NCBI RefSeq assembly: GCF_038246755.1
Contig: NZ_CP134706.1
Coordinates: 5,707,501 to 5,771,500, forward strand
DNA: 64,000 nucleotides
From: Micromonospora sp. FIMYZ51
GTDB lineage: Bacteria > Actinomycetota > Actinomycetes > Mycobacteriales > Micromonosporaceae
Direction: 5' to 3'
Shown: positions 45,368-54,996 of the stretch, piece by piece
Numbering within the stretch: the stretch's first letter is position 1
Layout: each line of letters begins with the position of its first letter
The notes under the pieces: generated by a model
What the model was told of the DNA's origin: nothing
Databases searched by the model: none
The model's input: the letters and a program-made list of their open reading frames with translations, nothing else
Made by a program: the position numbers and the translations under genes

Positions 45368-47970
45368 ACGCCGCCGCAGCCGAGATCGTCATGCCCCCTG
45401 CGGGCACCATGGCACCGGAACTCCGGGCCGCCATCGGGCGAATCGCCCGGGTACCTCAGCTCCTGGTCGCCTGCGACTACGACGGCACCCTCGCGCCGAT
45501 CGTGGCGGACCCGAGCAAGGCCGTACCGTTGCCGGAGTCGGTTGCCGCGGTGCGCGCACTTGCCGCGCTGCCGCAGACCACGGTCGCCGTGGTCTCCGGG
45601 CGTGCGCTGCGTGACCTGGCCGCGCTCTCCCGGCTGCCAAGCGAGGTTCACCTGGTCGGCAGCCACGGCTCCGAGTTCGACATCGGCTTCGTCGAACGGC
45701 TCTCCCCCGAACTGATCGCCGTACGCACCCGGCTGCGGGAGTCGCTGCGCGAGATCGCCTCGGCCCACCCGGGTGTACGGCTCGAACGCAAGCCGGCAAG
45801 CGTCGCGGTACACACCCGTGGGGTCGCCCCCCAGATCGCCGCCGCAGCCATCGAGGCGGTCCGCAACGGCCCCGCCACCTGGCCGGACGTCACCGTCACC
45901 CAGGGCAAGGAGGTAATCGAGCTGTCCGTGGTGGCCACCCACAAGGGCACCGCGGTCGACCAACTGCGTACCCAGCTCTCGGCCAGCGCGGTGCTCTTCA
46001 TCGGCGACGACGTCACCGACGAGAACGCCTTCGGCAACCTGAGCGGCCCCGACGTCGGCATCAAGATCGGGCCGGGCGAGACCAAGGCCGACTACCGGGT
46101 GGCCGAGCCGATCGAGGCCGCCCGGGCACTCGGCCTGCTGCTGGAGACCCGCCGGCACTGGCTCTTCGGCGAGCGGGCGGTGCCGATCGAACGGCACTCG
46201 ATGCTTGCCAACGGGCGTACGGTCGCGCTGCTCACGCCCGACGCGAAGGTGACCTGGCTCTGCCACCCCAAGCCCGACTCGGCCGCGATCTTCGCCGACC
46301 TGGTCGGCGGCAGCCCGGCCGGGCACTTCAGCGTCGCACCGGAGCGCGGCGGCATTCCGCTCGGTCAGCGCTACCGGTCGGGCACGATGACCGTGGAGAC
46401 CCGCTGGTCGGGGCTTACCGTCACGGACTGGCTCGACAAGCCGGACCCGAAGGCCACCCCGGACGGTCCGGCGATCATCGCCGGAGACTCCACCCTGATC
46501 CGGGTCCTCACCGGTACCGGCCGGGTACGGCTGGAATTCGCGCCACGGCCGGAGTTCGCCCAGGTCGCGGTGCAGCTCCAACCGCTCGGCGACGGCCTGC
46601 TCGTGCTCGGTTCCAACGAGCCGGCCGCGCTCTACTCCCCCGGCGTGCAGTGGGAGGTGGGCAACGACGGCGGGTACGCCAGCGCCAAGGCGGTGGTGGA
46701 TCTCGCCGCGCTCGGCGGGCAGGTGGTGCTGGAACTGCGCTTCGGTACGCACAGCCTGGAACACCACCGGCTACCGATCCACGAGCGGCAGGCCGCGGCG
46801 GAGCGACCCTGGAAGGATTGGGTCGCCACGTTGCGGCTGCCCACCACCGCCCGGGACCTGGTCGCCCGCAGCGCGCTGACGTTGCGCGGCCTCTGCCACG
46901 AGGCGACCGGCTCCATCCTGGCGGCGGCGACCACCTCGCTTCCCGAGGAGTTGGGCGGCGTACGCAACTGGGACTACCGCTACTGCTGGCTGCGCGACGC
47001 CGCGATGACCGCCCGTGCCCTTGTCGACCTGGGTTCGATAAGCGAGGCCGAGGCGTTCCTGCGCTGGGTGGACGGCTGCGTGGAACGCACCGGCGGGCAC
47101 CCCGAGCGGCTGCACCCGCTCTACACGGTGGACGGCTACGAGCTGGGTGCCGAGGCCGTGATCGACACCCTGCCCGGCTACGCCGGGTCCCGGCCGGTCC
47201 GCGTCGGCAACCTCGCCAACCACCAGCTCCAACTGGACGTCTTCGGCCCGATCGCCGACCTGATCGCCGCCACCGCCGACGTACGCGGCTCGGTACGGGC
47301 CGAGGAGTGGCGGGTGCTGGAGAACATGGTCGAGGCGGTCCGCCGCCGCTGGCACGAGCCGGACCACGGCATCTGGGAGGCCCGGCTGCCGCCCCGGCAC
47401 CACATCTTCTCGAAGGTGATGTGCTGGATGACCGTCGACCGGGCGCTGCACGTGGCCCGCCAGCACGGCGGCGGAGACCGGGTGGAGTGGGTGGAGCTAC
47501 GCGACCGGATCGCCGCAAACGTGCTCGAATACGGGTGGCACGAGCACGCCGAGGCGTACAGCGTCGCGTACGGCGACGAGGACATGGACGCCTCGTCGTT
47601 GTGGATCGGCCTGTCCGGCCTGTTGCCCGGTGACGACCCGCGCTTCCTCTCCACGGTGCTGAAGATCGAGGCGGACCTGCGCAGCGGCCCGGTGGTCTAC
47701 CGCTACCACTGGGACGACGGTCTGCCCGGGCGCGAGGGTGGCTTCCACATCTGCACCGCGTGGCTGATCGAGGCGTACCTGCGTACCGGCCGGCGTACCG
47801 ACGCCGAGGAGCTGTTCACCCAGATGATCGACACGGCGGGCCCGACCGGGCTGTTGCCCGAGCAGTACGACCCGCTCGCCGAGCGCGGCCTGGGCAACCA
47901 CCCGCAGGCGTACAGCCACCTCGGGGTCATCCGCTGCGCACTGCTGCTGGACAACATGCTCAAGCAGTAG
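45364..47970 (+). CDS. fusion of trehalose-phosphatase (OtsB) and GH15 trehalase/glucoamylase-like domain
   Basis: An 868-aa protein. Residues about 15-265 form a HAD phosphatase: [11 protein letters not shown] with Asp38/Asp40, VVSGR and [13 protein letters not shown]. This matches OtsB, which removes phosphate from trehalose 6-phosphate. Residues about 275-868 form a GH15 (alpha/alpha)6 enzyme: [29 protein letters not shown], and the catalytic-region GLLPEQYDP followed by [16 protein letters not shown]15 homologues include mycobacterial trehalase. The fusion joins synthesis and possible hydrolysis. It is translationally coupled to otsA, and a strong hairpin follows. Confidence 0.93.
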
Positions 47971-47989
47971 CCATCCGCACAAACCGCCC

Positions 47990-48021
47990 AAGCGGCCGGA
48001 GCGCTTCGCCTCCGGCCGCTT
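47990..48021 (+). terminator. terminator after the OtsB-GH15 gene
   Basis: AAGCGGCCGGAG pairs perfectly with CTCCGGCCGCTT (12 bp) around an 8-nt loop (CGCTTCGC), 20 nt after the stop. Confidence 0.8.
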
Positions 48022-48356
48022 CGCCATTGCCGCGATCTGTCGGGTATACCGCCGGATGTCCGATTTTCGGGTCCGGTCGGCGGCCGGCAGCCGGAATCGG
48101 CGGGGTGGTCGCGGCGTTGTAACCGGGTGACCGACCGCAGCAGGCCCCTGGGATGTGCCCCGGGGTTTGCGGGGCCCGGAATGATGGCGGGCCGGCGGTG
48201 GTTGTACCTGGTCCCGGCGTCGCGAAGTGGCTTTCTGGCCCCGCGTGCTGGATCTCTGATCTTTCCCTTGTTTGTGAGCGCCGGACGGTGCTTGCGTGCG
48301 CCCGGCATCCCCCGTGTCGTCGGTGTGTGCGCCAACCCCCGAATGGAGCCTTTGTC
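48022..48356 (+). other. long non-coding leader of the exported lytic-like gene
   Basis: A 335-nt interval without a coding frame. It ends in a C/T-rich then GGAG-containing leader (GAATGGAGCC before ATG). I looked for a c-di-AMP (ydaO) riboswitch, often present before such cell-wall genes, and did not find its conserved blocks. A T-rich patch near 48250-48275 is the best promoter region. No more can be said. Confidence 0.5.
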
Positions 48357-48947
48357 ATGAACACGATGCTGCGTAAGAGTGTGTTGGGTGTTGCTGGTCT
48401 GGCTTTTGCCGGTGGCATGGTCGCCGGTCCGGTCGCGGCGCACGTCGATGGTGGCGCGCTGGCTGCCGGTAAGCCGGTGGGTGTGGTGCAGGCCGACAAG
48501 CCCGACAACAGCAAGCTGATTCCGCATGGTGTGCAGGGTGAGCAGTCGCGGATCGAGTTGACCGATGAGCAGACCGAGAACGTGAAGGCGATCATCGCGG
48601 CGACGAAGAAGGCCGGTATGGACGAGCGGGCCGCGGTGGTGTCGATCGCGACGGCGTTGCAGGAGTCGAAGCTGGAGAACCTGGGTCATCTGGGTGACCG
48701 TAACGACCACGACTCGCAGGGCTTGTTCCAGCAGCGTCCGTCCTCGGGTTGGGGCACGGTGGAGCAGATCACCGATCCGCAGTACTCGACCACGGCGTTC
48801 CTGAAGGGTCTGAAGCAGGTCGACGGGTGGCAGGAGATGCCGCTGACCGAGGCCGCCCAGACGGTGCAGGTCTCGGCGCACCCGTTCCTGTACGCCCAGT
48901 GGGAGCAGCAGGCCGCTGACCTGGTCGCCGAACACTGGAACAGCTGA
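48357..48947 (+). CDS. exported lytic-transglycosylase-like protein
   Basis: A 196-aa protein with a signal peptide (LGVAGLAFAGGMVAGPVAAH) and a single domain containing AATKKAGMDERAAVVSIATA, LQESKLENLGHLGD and HDSQGLFQQRPSSGWG. The latter segments resemble the catalytic Glu region of actinobacterial lytic transglycosylase/NlpC-associated domains. It probably acts on peptidoglycan outside the cell. Start ATG 48357 has GGAG upstream. Codons favour GGT, GTT and GCT compared with neighbours, which suggests high expression or recent origin. Confidence 0.8.
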   Translation: MNTMLRKSVLGVAGLAFAGGMVAGPVAAHVDGGALAAGKPVGVVQADKPDNSKLIPHGVQGEQSRIELTDEQTENVKAIIAATKKAGMDERAAVVSIATALQESKLENLGHLGDRNDHDSQGLFQQRPSSGWGTVEQITDPQYSTTAFLKGLKQVDGWQEMPLTEAAQTVQVSAHPFLYAQWEQQAADLVAEHWNS

Positions 48948-48962
48948 CCACAGACGAACACT

Positions 48963-48997
48963 CGCTGGCCGGCACCCGACAAGGGTGCCGGCCAGCG
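48963..48997. terminator. strong terminator between the exported gene and cysG
   Basis: CGCTGGCCGGCACCC pairs perfectly with GGGTGCCGGCCAGCG (15 bp) around GACAA. It lies between convergent stops (48947 and 49016) and can act on both strands. Confidence 0.85.
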
Positions 48998-49015
48998 GCG
49001 TTTGCCTGCGGTGGG

Positions 49016-50512
49016 TCAGCGTGCGTGCAGTGCGGTGACGACGTCGCCGACCACGACCACGGCCGGTGGGCGCAGGCCCGCGGCGGCCACGTCGGTGGCC
49101 ACGGTGCCGAGCGTCGAGCGGACGATCCGCTGCGCGCCGGTGGTGGCCTCCTGCACCACCGCCGTCGGGGTGTCCGCCGGCCGCCCGTGTGCCAGCAACG
49201 TGTCGGTGATCGCCGGCAGGTTCTTCAGTCCCATCAGGATCACCAACGTGCCACGCAACTGAGCCAGGGCCTCCCAGCGCACCAGCGAGGCCGGCGAATC
49301 GGGCGCGACGTGCCCGGACACCACGGTGAACTCGTGCGCCACCGCGCGGTGGGTGACTGGGATGCCGGCGGCAGCCGGGGCGGCGATCGAACTGGTCACG
49401 CCCGGCACCACGGTCACCGGTATGCCGGCCTGCGCGCAGGCCAGCAACTCCTCACCACCCCGACCGAAGACGTACGGGTCACCTCCCTTGAGGCGTACCA
49501 CGAAGGCGCCGGCCTGCGCGCGGTCGACCAGAATCCGGTTGATCTCATCCTGGGTGCGGGACGGGCCGTACGGGATCTTGGAGGCGTCCACCAGTTCCAC
49601 GCCCGACCGCAGTTCGTCGAGCAGCAGGCCCGGCACGAGCCGGTCGGCGACCACGACGTCCGCCTCGGTGAGCAGCCGCCAGCCCTTGACGGTGATCAGC
49701 TCCGGATCACCGGGGCCGGAGCCCACAAGCGCGACCCGGCCGACCCCGCCAGCCGCGCCACCGGTCGTGCCGCCAGCCGCCGCATCGGTCCCGGCGTCGG
49801 TCGCGCCGCCGGCCGCCGTGCCGGTTGCCGCGTTTGTTGCGCCGCCGCCCGCCGTGCCGGGTGCGGTGCCGGGTGCGCCGCCGGCCGCCGTGCCGGGTGC
49901 CGCGTTTGTTGCGCCGCCAGCCGCCGTGCCGGGTGCGGTGCCGGGTGCGCCGCCGGCCGCCGTGCCGGGTGCGGTGCCGGGTGCGCCGCCGGCCGCCGTG
50001 CCGGGTGCGGTGTTAAGAAGGGGCCCTTCCTCTACAGAATCCGTTAAAAGGGGGCCCTTCCTTGCACTAAGGAGGGTGCGGATGGCGTCGCGGACGGTCA
50101 TCGCGCGGCGGGGGTCACCGCCGCCGAGGACCGCCACGGTGACCGGGCCGTGCCGGGTCACCGCCGGGGTCCAGGCGGTCGCCGCCGCCCGGTCGTCGGC
50201 GCGTACGCAGAAGATGCGGCGTTCGTCGGCAATCGCGCTCACCGAGGCGGCGACGGTCGGGTCGTCAACCGCGACGTGCACCAACCAGGCGCTGTCCAGG
50301 TCGTCGGGGGTGAACGGGCGGGGCTGCCAGCGCAGTCGACCGGCGTCGGCGTGTGCCCGCAGCGCCGGGCTGATCTCCGGTGCCACCAGCAGCACGTCCG
50401 CGCCCGCGTCGAGCAGGGCGGGTACCCGGCGGGTGGCGACGGCTCCGCCGCCGACCACGACCACCCGTCGGCCGGCCAGCCGGAGCCCGAGGGGATAGGG
50501 GTTCGCCGTCAC
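49016..50512 (-). CDS. cysG: sirohaem synthase CysG: precorrin-2 dehydrogenase and uroporphyrinogen-III methyltransferase
   Basis: A 498-aa fusion protein. The N-terminal domain (1-150) is an NAD-dependent precorrin-2 dehydrogenase (VVVVGGGAVATRRVPALLDA). The C-terminal domain (258-498) is SUMT: GRVALVGSGPGDPELITVKG, VRLKGGDPYVFGRGGEE and PGVTSSIAAPAAAGIPVTHR. The linker between them (151-256) is unusual: 151-167 come from a 52-nt repeat (RKGPLLTDSVEEGPLLN) and 168-256 from a Gly/Ala/Pro/Thr minisatellite. This makes the protein about 85 residues longer than usual. GTG at 50512 overlaps the cobT stop (GTGA). Confidence 0.92.
   Translation of the reverse strand: MTANPYPLGLRLAGRRVVVVGGGAVATRRVPALLDAGADVLLVAPEISPALRAHADAGRLRWQPRPFTPDDLDSAWLVHVAVDDPTVAASVSAIADERRIFCVRADDRAAATAWTPAVTRHGPVTVAVLGGGDPRRAMTVRDAIRTLLSARKGPLLTDSVEEGPLLNTAPGTAAGGAPGTAPGTAAGGAPGTAPGTAAGGATNAAPGTAAGGAPGTAPGTAGGGATNAATGTAAGGATDAGTDAAAGGTTGGAAGGVGRVALVGSGPGDPELITVKGWRLLTEADVVVADRLVPGLLLDELRSGVELVDASKIPYGPSRTQDEINRILVDRAQAGAFVVRLKGGDPYVFGRGGEELLACAQAGIPVTVVPGVTSSIAAPAAAGIPVTHRAVAHEFTVVSGHVAPDSPASLVRWEALAQLRGTLVILMGLKNLPAITDTLLAHGRPADTPTAVVQEATTGAQRIVRSTLGTVATDVAAAGLRPPAVVVVGDVVTALHAR
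49745..50011. repeat. minisatellite encoding the CysG linker
   Basis: Degenerate units built on a 36-nt period (plus strand GCCGCCGTGCCGGGTGCGGT...). In the cysG frame they read as APGTAPGTAAGG-type repeats, with ATNA variants toward the SUMT side. The reading frame is kept throughout. Confidence 0.85.
50012..50063 (-). repeat. 52-nt GGGCCC element, copy E, inside cysG
   Basis: Element in minus orientation with a diverged spacer (CTACAGAATC). It is read in frame by cysG as residues 151-167 and lies directly at the edge of the minisatellite. Confidence 0.9.
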
Positions 50513-51621
50513 TTCTCGGCCACCCCGGCGGAGTCGAAGGTGGCCACCTCGTGCAGCACCCGGACCGCACCGCCGACCACGGGCAGCGCGAGCAGCGCGC
50601 CGGTGCCCTCGCCGAGCCGCAGCCCGAGGTCGACAAGTGGGGTGAGGCCGAGCCGCCGCAGCGCGACGGTGGCACCGGGTTCGGCGGAGCGGTGGCCGGC
50701 GATCATCGCTCCGACCGCGTCGGGGGCGAACGCCACGGCGGCGAGCGCGGCGGCGACCGCGATCACCCCGTCCAGCAGCACCGGTACGCGACGGGCAGCC
50801 GCGCCGAGGAGCAGCCCGGTGAGCGCGGCATGTTCCAGGCCGCCGACCGTGGCAAGTACGCCCAGCGGGTCGGCCGGATCGGGCTCGTGCCGGCGCAGCG
50901 CGTTCCGTACCACCTCGATCTTGTGCTGGTACGTCGGGTCGTCGACCCCGGTGCCCCGGCCGGTCGCCTCGGCGGCGTCGACCCCGGCGAACGCGGCGAT
51001 CAACGCGGCGGCGGGGGTGGTGTTGGCGATGCCCATGTCGCCGGTGAGCAGGACCCGGGCCCCGGCGTCGACCAGTTCCCCGGCGACCCGGATGCCGACC
51101 TCGATCGCCGCGCGTGCCTCGTCGCGGGTCAGCGCGGCGGTGACGGCCAGGTCCCGGGTACCCCGGCGGACGTTGGCGCTCACCAGCCGGGGCACCGCCG
51201 GATCGGCCGCAGGGCCGGACTCGGTTGCCGGGTCGGCGGCGATCGGGGCATCGGGGGCGGGCAGCGGGGTGGCCACGCCGACGTCGACCACGGTCACCGT
51301 GGCGCCGGCCTGCCGGGCGAACGCGTTGACCACCGCGCCGCCGGCCAGGAAGTTGGCGACCATCTGCGCGGTGACCTCCTGCGGCCATCCGGTGACCCGT
51401 TGGGCGTGCACGCCGTGGTCGCCCGCGAAGATGGCCACGGCCGCCGGGGTGGGCAGCGGCGGCGGGCAGGCACCGGCCAGGCCGGCGAGGCGTACCGAGA
51501 GATCCTCCAGGGCACCGAGCGAGCCGGCCGGTTTGGTCAGGCGGGCCTGCAACTGCCGGGCGGCGGTCATCGCCGGCTCGTCGAGCGGGCCGATCGCCGC
51601 GATCGTGCTTTCCAGCATCAT
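50509..51621 (-). CDS. cobT: nicotinate-nucleotide-dimethylbenzimidazole phosphoribosyltransferase
   Basis: A 370-aa enzyme making alpha-ribazole phosphate, the lower ligand of cobalamin, from nicotinate mononucleotide and dimethylbenzimidazole. TKPAGSLGALEDLSVRLAGL, VAIFAGDHGVHAQRVTGWPQ, GDMGIANTTPAAALI and the Glu-bearing LGLRLGEGTGALLALPVV are diagnostic. The ATG at 51621 overlaps the cobC stop (ATGA) and its own stop overlaps cysG. Confidence 0.96.
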   Translation of the reverse strand: MMLESTIAAIGPLDEPAMTAARQLQARLTKPAGSLGALEDLSVRLAGLAGACPPPLPTPAAVAIFAGDHGVHAQRVTGWPQEVTAQMVANFLAGGAVVNAFARQAGATVTVVDVGVATPLPAPDAPIAADPATESGPAADPAVPRLVSANVRRGTRDLAVTAALTRDEARAAIEVGIRVAGELVDAGARVLLTGDMGIANTTPAAALIAAFAGVDAAEATGRGTGVDDPTYQHKIEVVRNALRRHEPDPADPLGVLATVGGLEHAALTGLLLGAAARRVPVLLDGVIAVAAALAAVAFAPDAVGAMIAGHRSAEPGATVALRRLGLTPLVDLGLRLGEGTGALLALPVVGGAVRVLHEVATFDSAGVAEK

Positions 51622-52742
51622 GCCTCCAGGATCTCCGCCAGCACTGTGGTGAACGCGTCGGTGGTCGCCCGGTCCCGCACCGCGATCCGCAGCCAGTCCG
51701 GGCCCAGCCCCGGGAAGGTGTCGCCGCGGCGCACCGCCCAGCCCCGGCGGCGCAGCTCGACCCGGATCCGGTCCGCACCGGGCCGGTGGATCAGCACGAA
51801 CGCGCTGGCCGGGCGGCCCGCGACGCGTACTCCGGGCAGGGCGGCGAGTCGGGTGATCAGGTGGTCGCGGTCGGCCGCGAGTTGCGCGGCGATGGCGCGC
51901 TCGGCCCGGACCGCCGCGGGGCCGGCGCAGGCGGTCGCGGCGGCCAGGGCCGGCGTGGAGACGGCCCAGAGCGGCTGTACGGCGGCCAGCCGACGCAGGA
52001 GGGCGGCCTCGCCCAGCAGGTAGCCGATCCGCAGCCCGGCCAGCCCCCAGGTCTTGGTGAGGCTACGCACGACAAGCAGTCCGGGCAGGTCCCGGCGGGC
52101 CGCCAGCGACTCGGGTTCGCCCGGTACGCCGGGCGCGGCGGTGGTGTCGGCGAATGCCTCGTCGACCACGAGTACCCGGCCCGGTCGGGCGAGGGCCGCC
52201 AGGTCGGCGGCGCGGTGCAGCACCGAGGTGGGGTTGGTCGGGTTGCCGATCATGACCAGGTCGGCGTCGGCGGGAATCCGCTGCGGGTGCAGCCGGAAGC
52301 CGTCCGCCGGGTCGAGCAGCACCCGCTGCACGTCGTGCCCGGCCGCCCGCAGCGCGGCCTCCGGTTCGGTGAACTGCGGGTGCACCACCACCGGCCGGCG
52401 GACTCCGCGCAGCGCCTGAGCGACCAGCACGAAGCCTTCGGCGGCACCGGCGGTCAGCAGTACCTCGGCCGGCTCCCGGCCGTGTCGGGCGGCGACGGCG
52501 GCCCGTGCCGGACCCGGATCCGGGTACGCCGCCAGGTCGGCCAGCGACGCGGTGATCGGCTCGGCCAGCCAGCTCGGCAGCGGGGCCTGCCGCACGTTGA
52601 CGGCGAGATCGACAAGCCCCTCGCCCACCTCCGCGTCGCCGTGGTGACCGAGATCGACCGGTCCGGCACCCCGTTCGGTGTCGCGGGCCGGATCCGGCTC
52701 GGCCGGCGACGCGGCGAAGGCTCCGGTGAACTGAGCGTGCAT
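51618..52742 (-). CDS. CobC/CobD-type PLP aminotransferase-fold protein
   Basis: A 374-aa fold-type I PLP enzyme of the histidinol-phosphate aminotransferase group. In cobalamin operons it is L-threonine-phosphate decarboxylase (CobD) or CobC, which supplies aminopropanol. The PLP region VVRSLTKTWGLAGLRIGYLL contains the Lys, and MIGNPTNPTSVLHRA the cofactor loop. The start ATG 52742 is tentative; about 25 more residues could be encoded upstream. It is the first gene of a cobC-cobT-cysG unit, diverging from the PBP gene. Confidence 0.85.
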   Translation of the reverse strand: MHAQFTGAFAASPAEPDPARDTERGAGPVDLGHHGDAEVGEGLVDLAVNVRQAPLPSWLAEPITASLADLAAYPDPGPARAAVAARHGREPAEVLLTAGAAEGFVLVAQALRGVRRPVVVHPQFTEPEAALRAAGHDVQRVLLDPADGFRLHPQRIPADADLVMIGNPTNPTSVLHRAADLAALARPGRVLVVDEAFADTTAAPGVPGEPESLAARRDLPGLLVVRSLTKTWGLAGLRIGYLLGEAALLRRLAAVQPLWAVSTPALAAATACAGPAAVRAERAIAAQLAADRDHLITRLAALPGVRVAGRPASAFVLIHRPGADRIRVELRRRGWAVRRGDTFPGLGPDWLRIAVRDRATTDAFTTVLAEILEA

Positions 52743-52813
52743 GTCCGCGATCCTGCCGGGAAGGCGGCCTCGGGGACAGCCGCCCGGAGGGTGGGCCGCA
52801 TCACCGCTCATCA

Positions 52814-52837
52814 CTTCATGAGTATTTCTCATGGAAG
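52814..52837. promoter_or_regulatory. inverted repeat in the cobC-PBP divergent region
   Basis: CTTCATGAG-TATTT-CTCATGGAAG forms a palindrome with one bulged base, in an unusually AT-rich patch of the 121-nt intergenic space. It is placed to control either gene. The binding protein is unknown. Confidence 0.4.
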
Positions 52838-52851
52838 AATCGGAAATGTCA

Positions 52852-52857
52852 TAACTT
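52852..52857 (+). promoter_or_regulatory. -10 element (TAACTT) for the PBP gene, likely leaderless
   Basis: TAACTT matches TANNNT and ends six bases before the GTG start at 52864. No Shine-Dalgarno lies between them. Confidence 0.45.
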
Positions 52858-52863
52858 AGCGGT

Positions 52864-54996
52864 GTGAGCAACCGACCCCTTGCCGCCGCTGGTCGTCTCG
52901 TTCCTCTCCTCCGTGCCGGGCTCATCGCCGGCATCGTGGTCGCCGCCGTCGCGTACCCCGTCGTGGCCCTCACCGGCCTCGGCGCCAAGGCCACCGCGCA
53001 CGCCGTGGAGAGCAAGACCAGGCTGCTGGCAAACGCCATGCCCGCCGAGACCTCCTACCTGTACGCGCCGGACGGCCGGACCGTGTTGACCATGTTCTAC
53101 GAGGAGTACCGGCAGTACACCAAGCTGGCGGACATCTCGCCGAACATGCAGCAGGCCATCGTCGCCGCCGAGGACAACCGGTTCTACCAGCACCACGGCG
53201 TCGACCCGAAGGGCGTCGCCCGCGCCTTCGTGGCCAACGCCCGATCCAGCGGCGTCTCCCAGGGCGCCTCCACGCTCACCATGCAGTACGTCCGGATGGC
53301 CCTGCGGGACAGCGCCACCACCCCACGGGAGGTGCAGGAGGCCACCGCGCAGACCCCGGTCCGCAAGGTCAAGGAGATGCGCATGGCGGTCGACCTGGAG
53401 AAGGAGTTGACCAAGGAGGAGGTCCTGGAGCGCTACCTCAACTCGGCGTACTTCGGGCACCGCGCGTACGGCATCTACGCCGCCAGCGAGATCTTCTTCT
53501 CCAAGACGCCGAAGGAACTGACCCCGGTCGAGGCGGCCACCCTCGCCGGGCTGGTCAAGTCGCCGTCGCAGTACGACCCGGCCAGCTCGGACCAGAAGGG
53601 GGCCACCGCACGCCGCAACTACGTGCTGGACAACATGACCAGGCTCGGCTACCTGTCACCGGACTCGGCGGCGGCGGCGAAGACCGAGCCGATCCGGCTG
53701 AAGCTGAGCTACCCACCAAACGACTGCGCCGCCGTGCCGGAGAAGTGGAACAGCTGGGGCTTCCTCTGCGACTACCTGAAGAACTGGTGGAGCGCACAGC
53801 CCGCGTTCGGGGACAACCGGTTGGAGCGGATGGACAAGCTACGCCGGGGCGGCTACCGCATCGTGCTCAGCATGGACCCGAAGATCCAGGCCGCGGCGGA
53901 GAAGAACGTCGGCACCAAGGGCAACACCGGCAGCCCCTTCGCCAACGGCATCGTGGTCGCCGAACCGGGCACCGGTCGGGTGAAGGCGATGGCGGTGAAC
54001 CGTACCTACTCGCTGAACCTGGACGAGAACCCGCTCAGCTCCAACCCGGAGGCCGGCCCGAAGGTGAAGGCCAACTACCCGAACACGGTGGCCCCGCTGA
54101 TGGGCGGTGGTGACCTGCCCGGTTACCAGGCCGGTTCGACGTTCAAGATGTTCCCCATGCTGGCCGCGCTGGACTCCGGGATGACCCTGAGCACCACCTT
54201 CAACGCGCCGCACACCTACCGGTCGGAGATCTACGACGGCTGGCAGCCCTCCAACGCCAGTGGCGCGATGAGCGGCCCGCAGACCATGTGGTCGGGCTTC
54301 GGCAAGTCGGTGAACACCTACTTCGTCTGGCTGGAGGAGCAGGTCGGTGCGGAGCGGGCCGTGCGGCTCGCCGAACAGTTGGGGCTGCGCTGGCGTACCG
54401 ACGTGGACCGGGAACACGCCGCCCCGTCGAAGGCCAACAAGTGGGGCGCGTTCACCCTGGGCGTCTCCGACGCCACCCCGCTGGAGATGGCAAACGCGTA
54501 CGCCGCCGTCGCCGCCGACGGGCGGTACTGCGAGGCGATGCCGGTTTCCGCGATCTACGACCGCACCGGCAAGCCGGCCACCTTCAAGACCGCCGGCGGC
54601 ATCGAACGGGAGGTCGCCAAGCCGCGCTGCCGCCAGGTGGTCAGCGCGGACGCCGCCCGGGCCGCGACCGACGCCGCCCGCTGCCCCACCGGCGACAGCC
54701 CGGCCAAGGGCGGCTGCGGCGGCTGGTCGACGGCGGACAGCGTCCGCGGCACGGTGGGTCGCCCGGTGGCCGGCAAGACGGGTACCACGGACAGCACCCG
54801 GTCGGCCTGGTTCGTCGGCTACACGCCGGAACTGGCGGCGGCGAGCTTCATCTCCGACCCGGACAACCCGTTCAACGCGGTGGGTGACGGCCAGTCGGAG
54901 GTGCCGATCGCGGCGGTCGCGAACACGCTCCGCGACGCGCTCAAGGGGAAACCGGTTCGGGACTTTGCCCCGCCGTCGGACCGGATCGTGGGCTGA
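52864..54996 (+). CDS. class A penicillin-binding protein (transglycosylase/transpeptidase)
   Basis: A 710-aa peptidoglycan synthase with a short cytoplasmic N-terminus and one membrane helix (AGLIAGIVVAAVAYPVVA). The GT51 glycosyltransferase domain follows (VAAEDNRFYQHHGVDPKGV, GASTLTMQYVRM, LTKEEVLERYLNSAYFG). The transpeptidase domain has SxxK in GSTFKMF, SxN in KSVNTYF and KTG in AGKTGTTDS. Starts at GTG 52864. Its last 56 nt overlap the convergent cobB 3' end. Confidence 0.96.
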   Translation: MSNRPLAAAGRLVPLLRAGLIAGIVVAAVAYPVVALTGLGAKATAHAVESKTRLLANAMPAETSYLYAPDGRTVLTMFYEEYRQYTKLADISPNMQQAIVAAEDNRFYQHHGVDPKGVARAFVANARSSGVSQGASTLTMQYVRMALRDSATTPREVQEATAQTPVRKVKEMRMAVDLEKELTKEEVLERYLNSAYFGHRAYGIYAASEIFFSKTPKELTPVEAATLAGLVKSPSQYDPASSDQKGATARRNYVLDNMTRLGYLSPDSAAAAKTEPIRLKLSYPPNDCAAVPEKWNSWGFLCDYLKNWWSAQPAFGDNRLERMDKLRRGGYRIVLSMDPKIQAAAEKNVGTKGNTGSPFANGIVVAEPGTGRVKAMAVNRTYSLNLDENPLSSNPEAGPKVKANYPNTVAPLMGGGDLPGYQAGSTFKMFPMLAALDSGMTLSTTFNAPHTYRSEIYDGWQPSNASGAMSGPQTMWSGFGKSVNTYFVWLEEQVGAERAVRLAEQLGLRWRTDVDREHAAPSKANKWGAFTLGVSDATPLEMANAYAAVAADGRYCEAMPVSAIYDRTGKPATFKTAGGIEREVAKPRCRQVVSADAARAATDAARCPTGDSPAKGGCGGWSTADSVRGTVGRPVAGKTGTTDSTRSAWFVGYTPELAAASFISDPDNPFNAVGDGQSEVPIAAVANTLRDALKGKPVRDFAPPSDRIVG

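Noticed and set aside
48022..48356. c-di-AMP (ydaO) riboswitch before the lytic-like gene
   Set aside because: The conserved sequence blocks of that riboswitch are not present.
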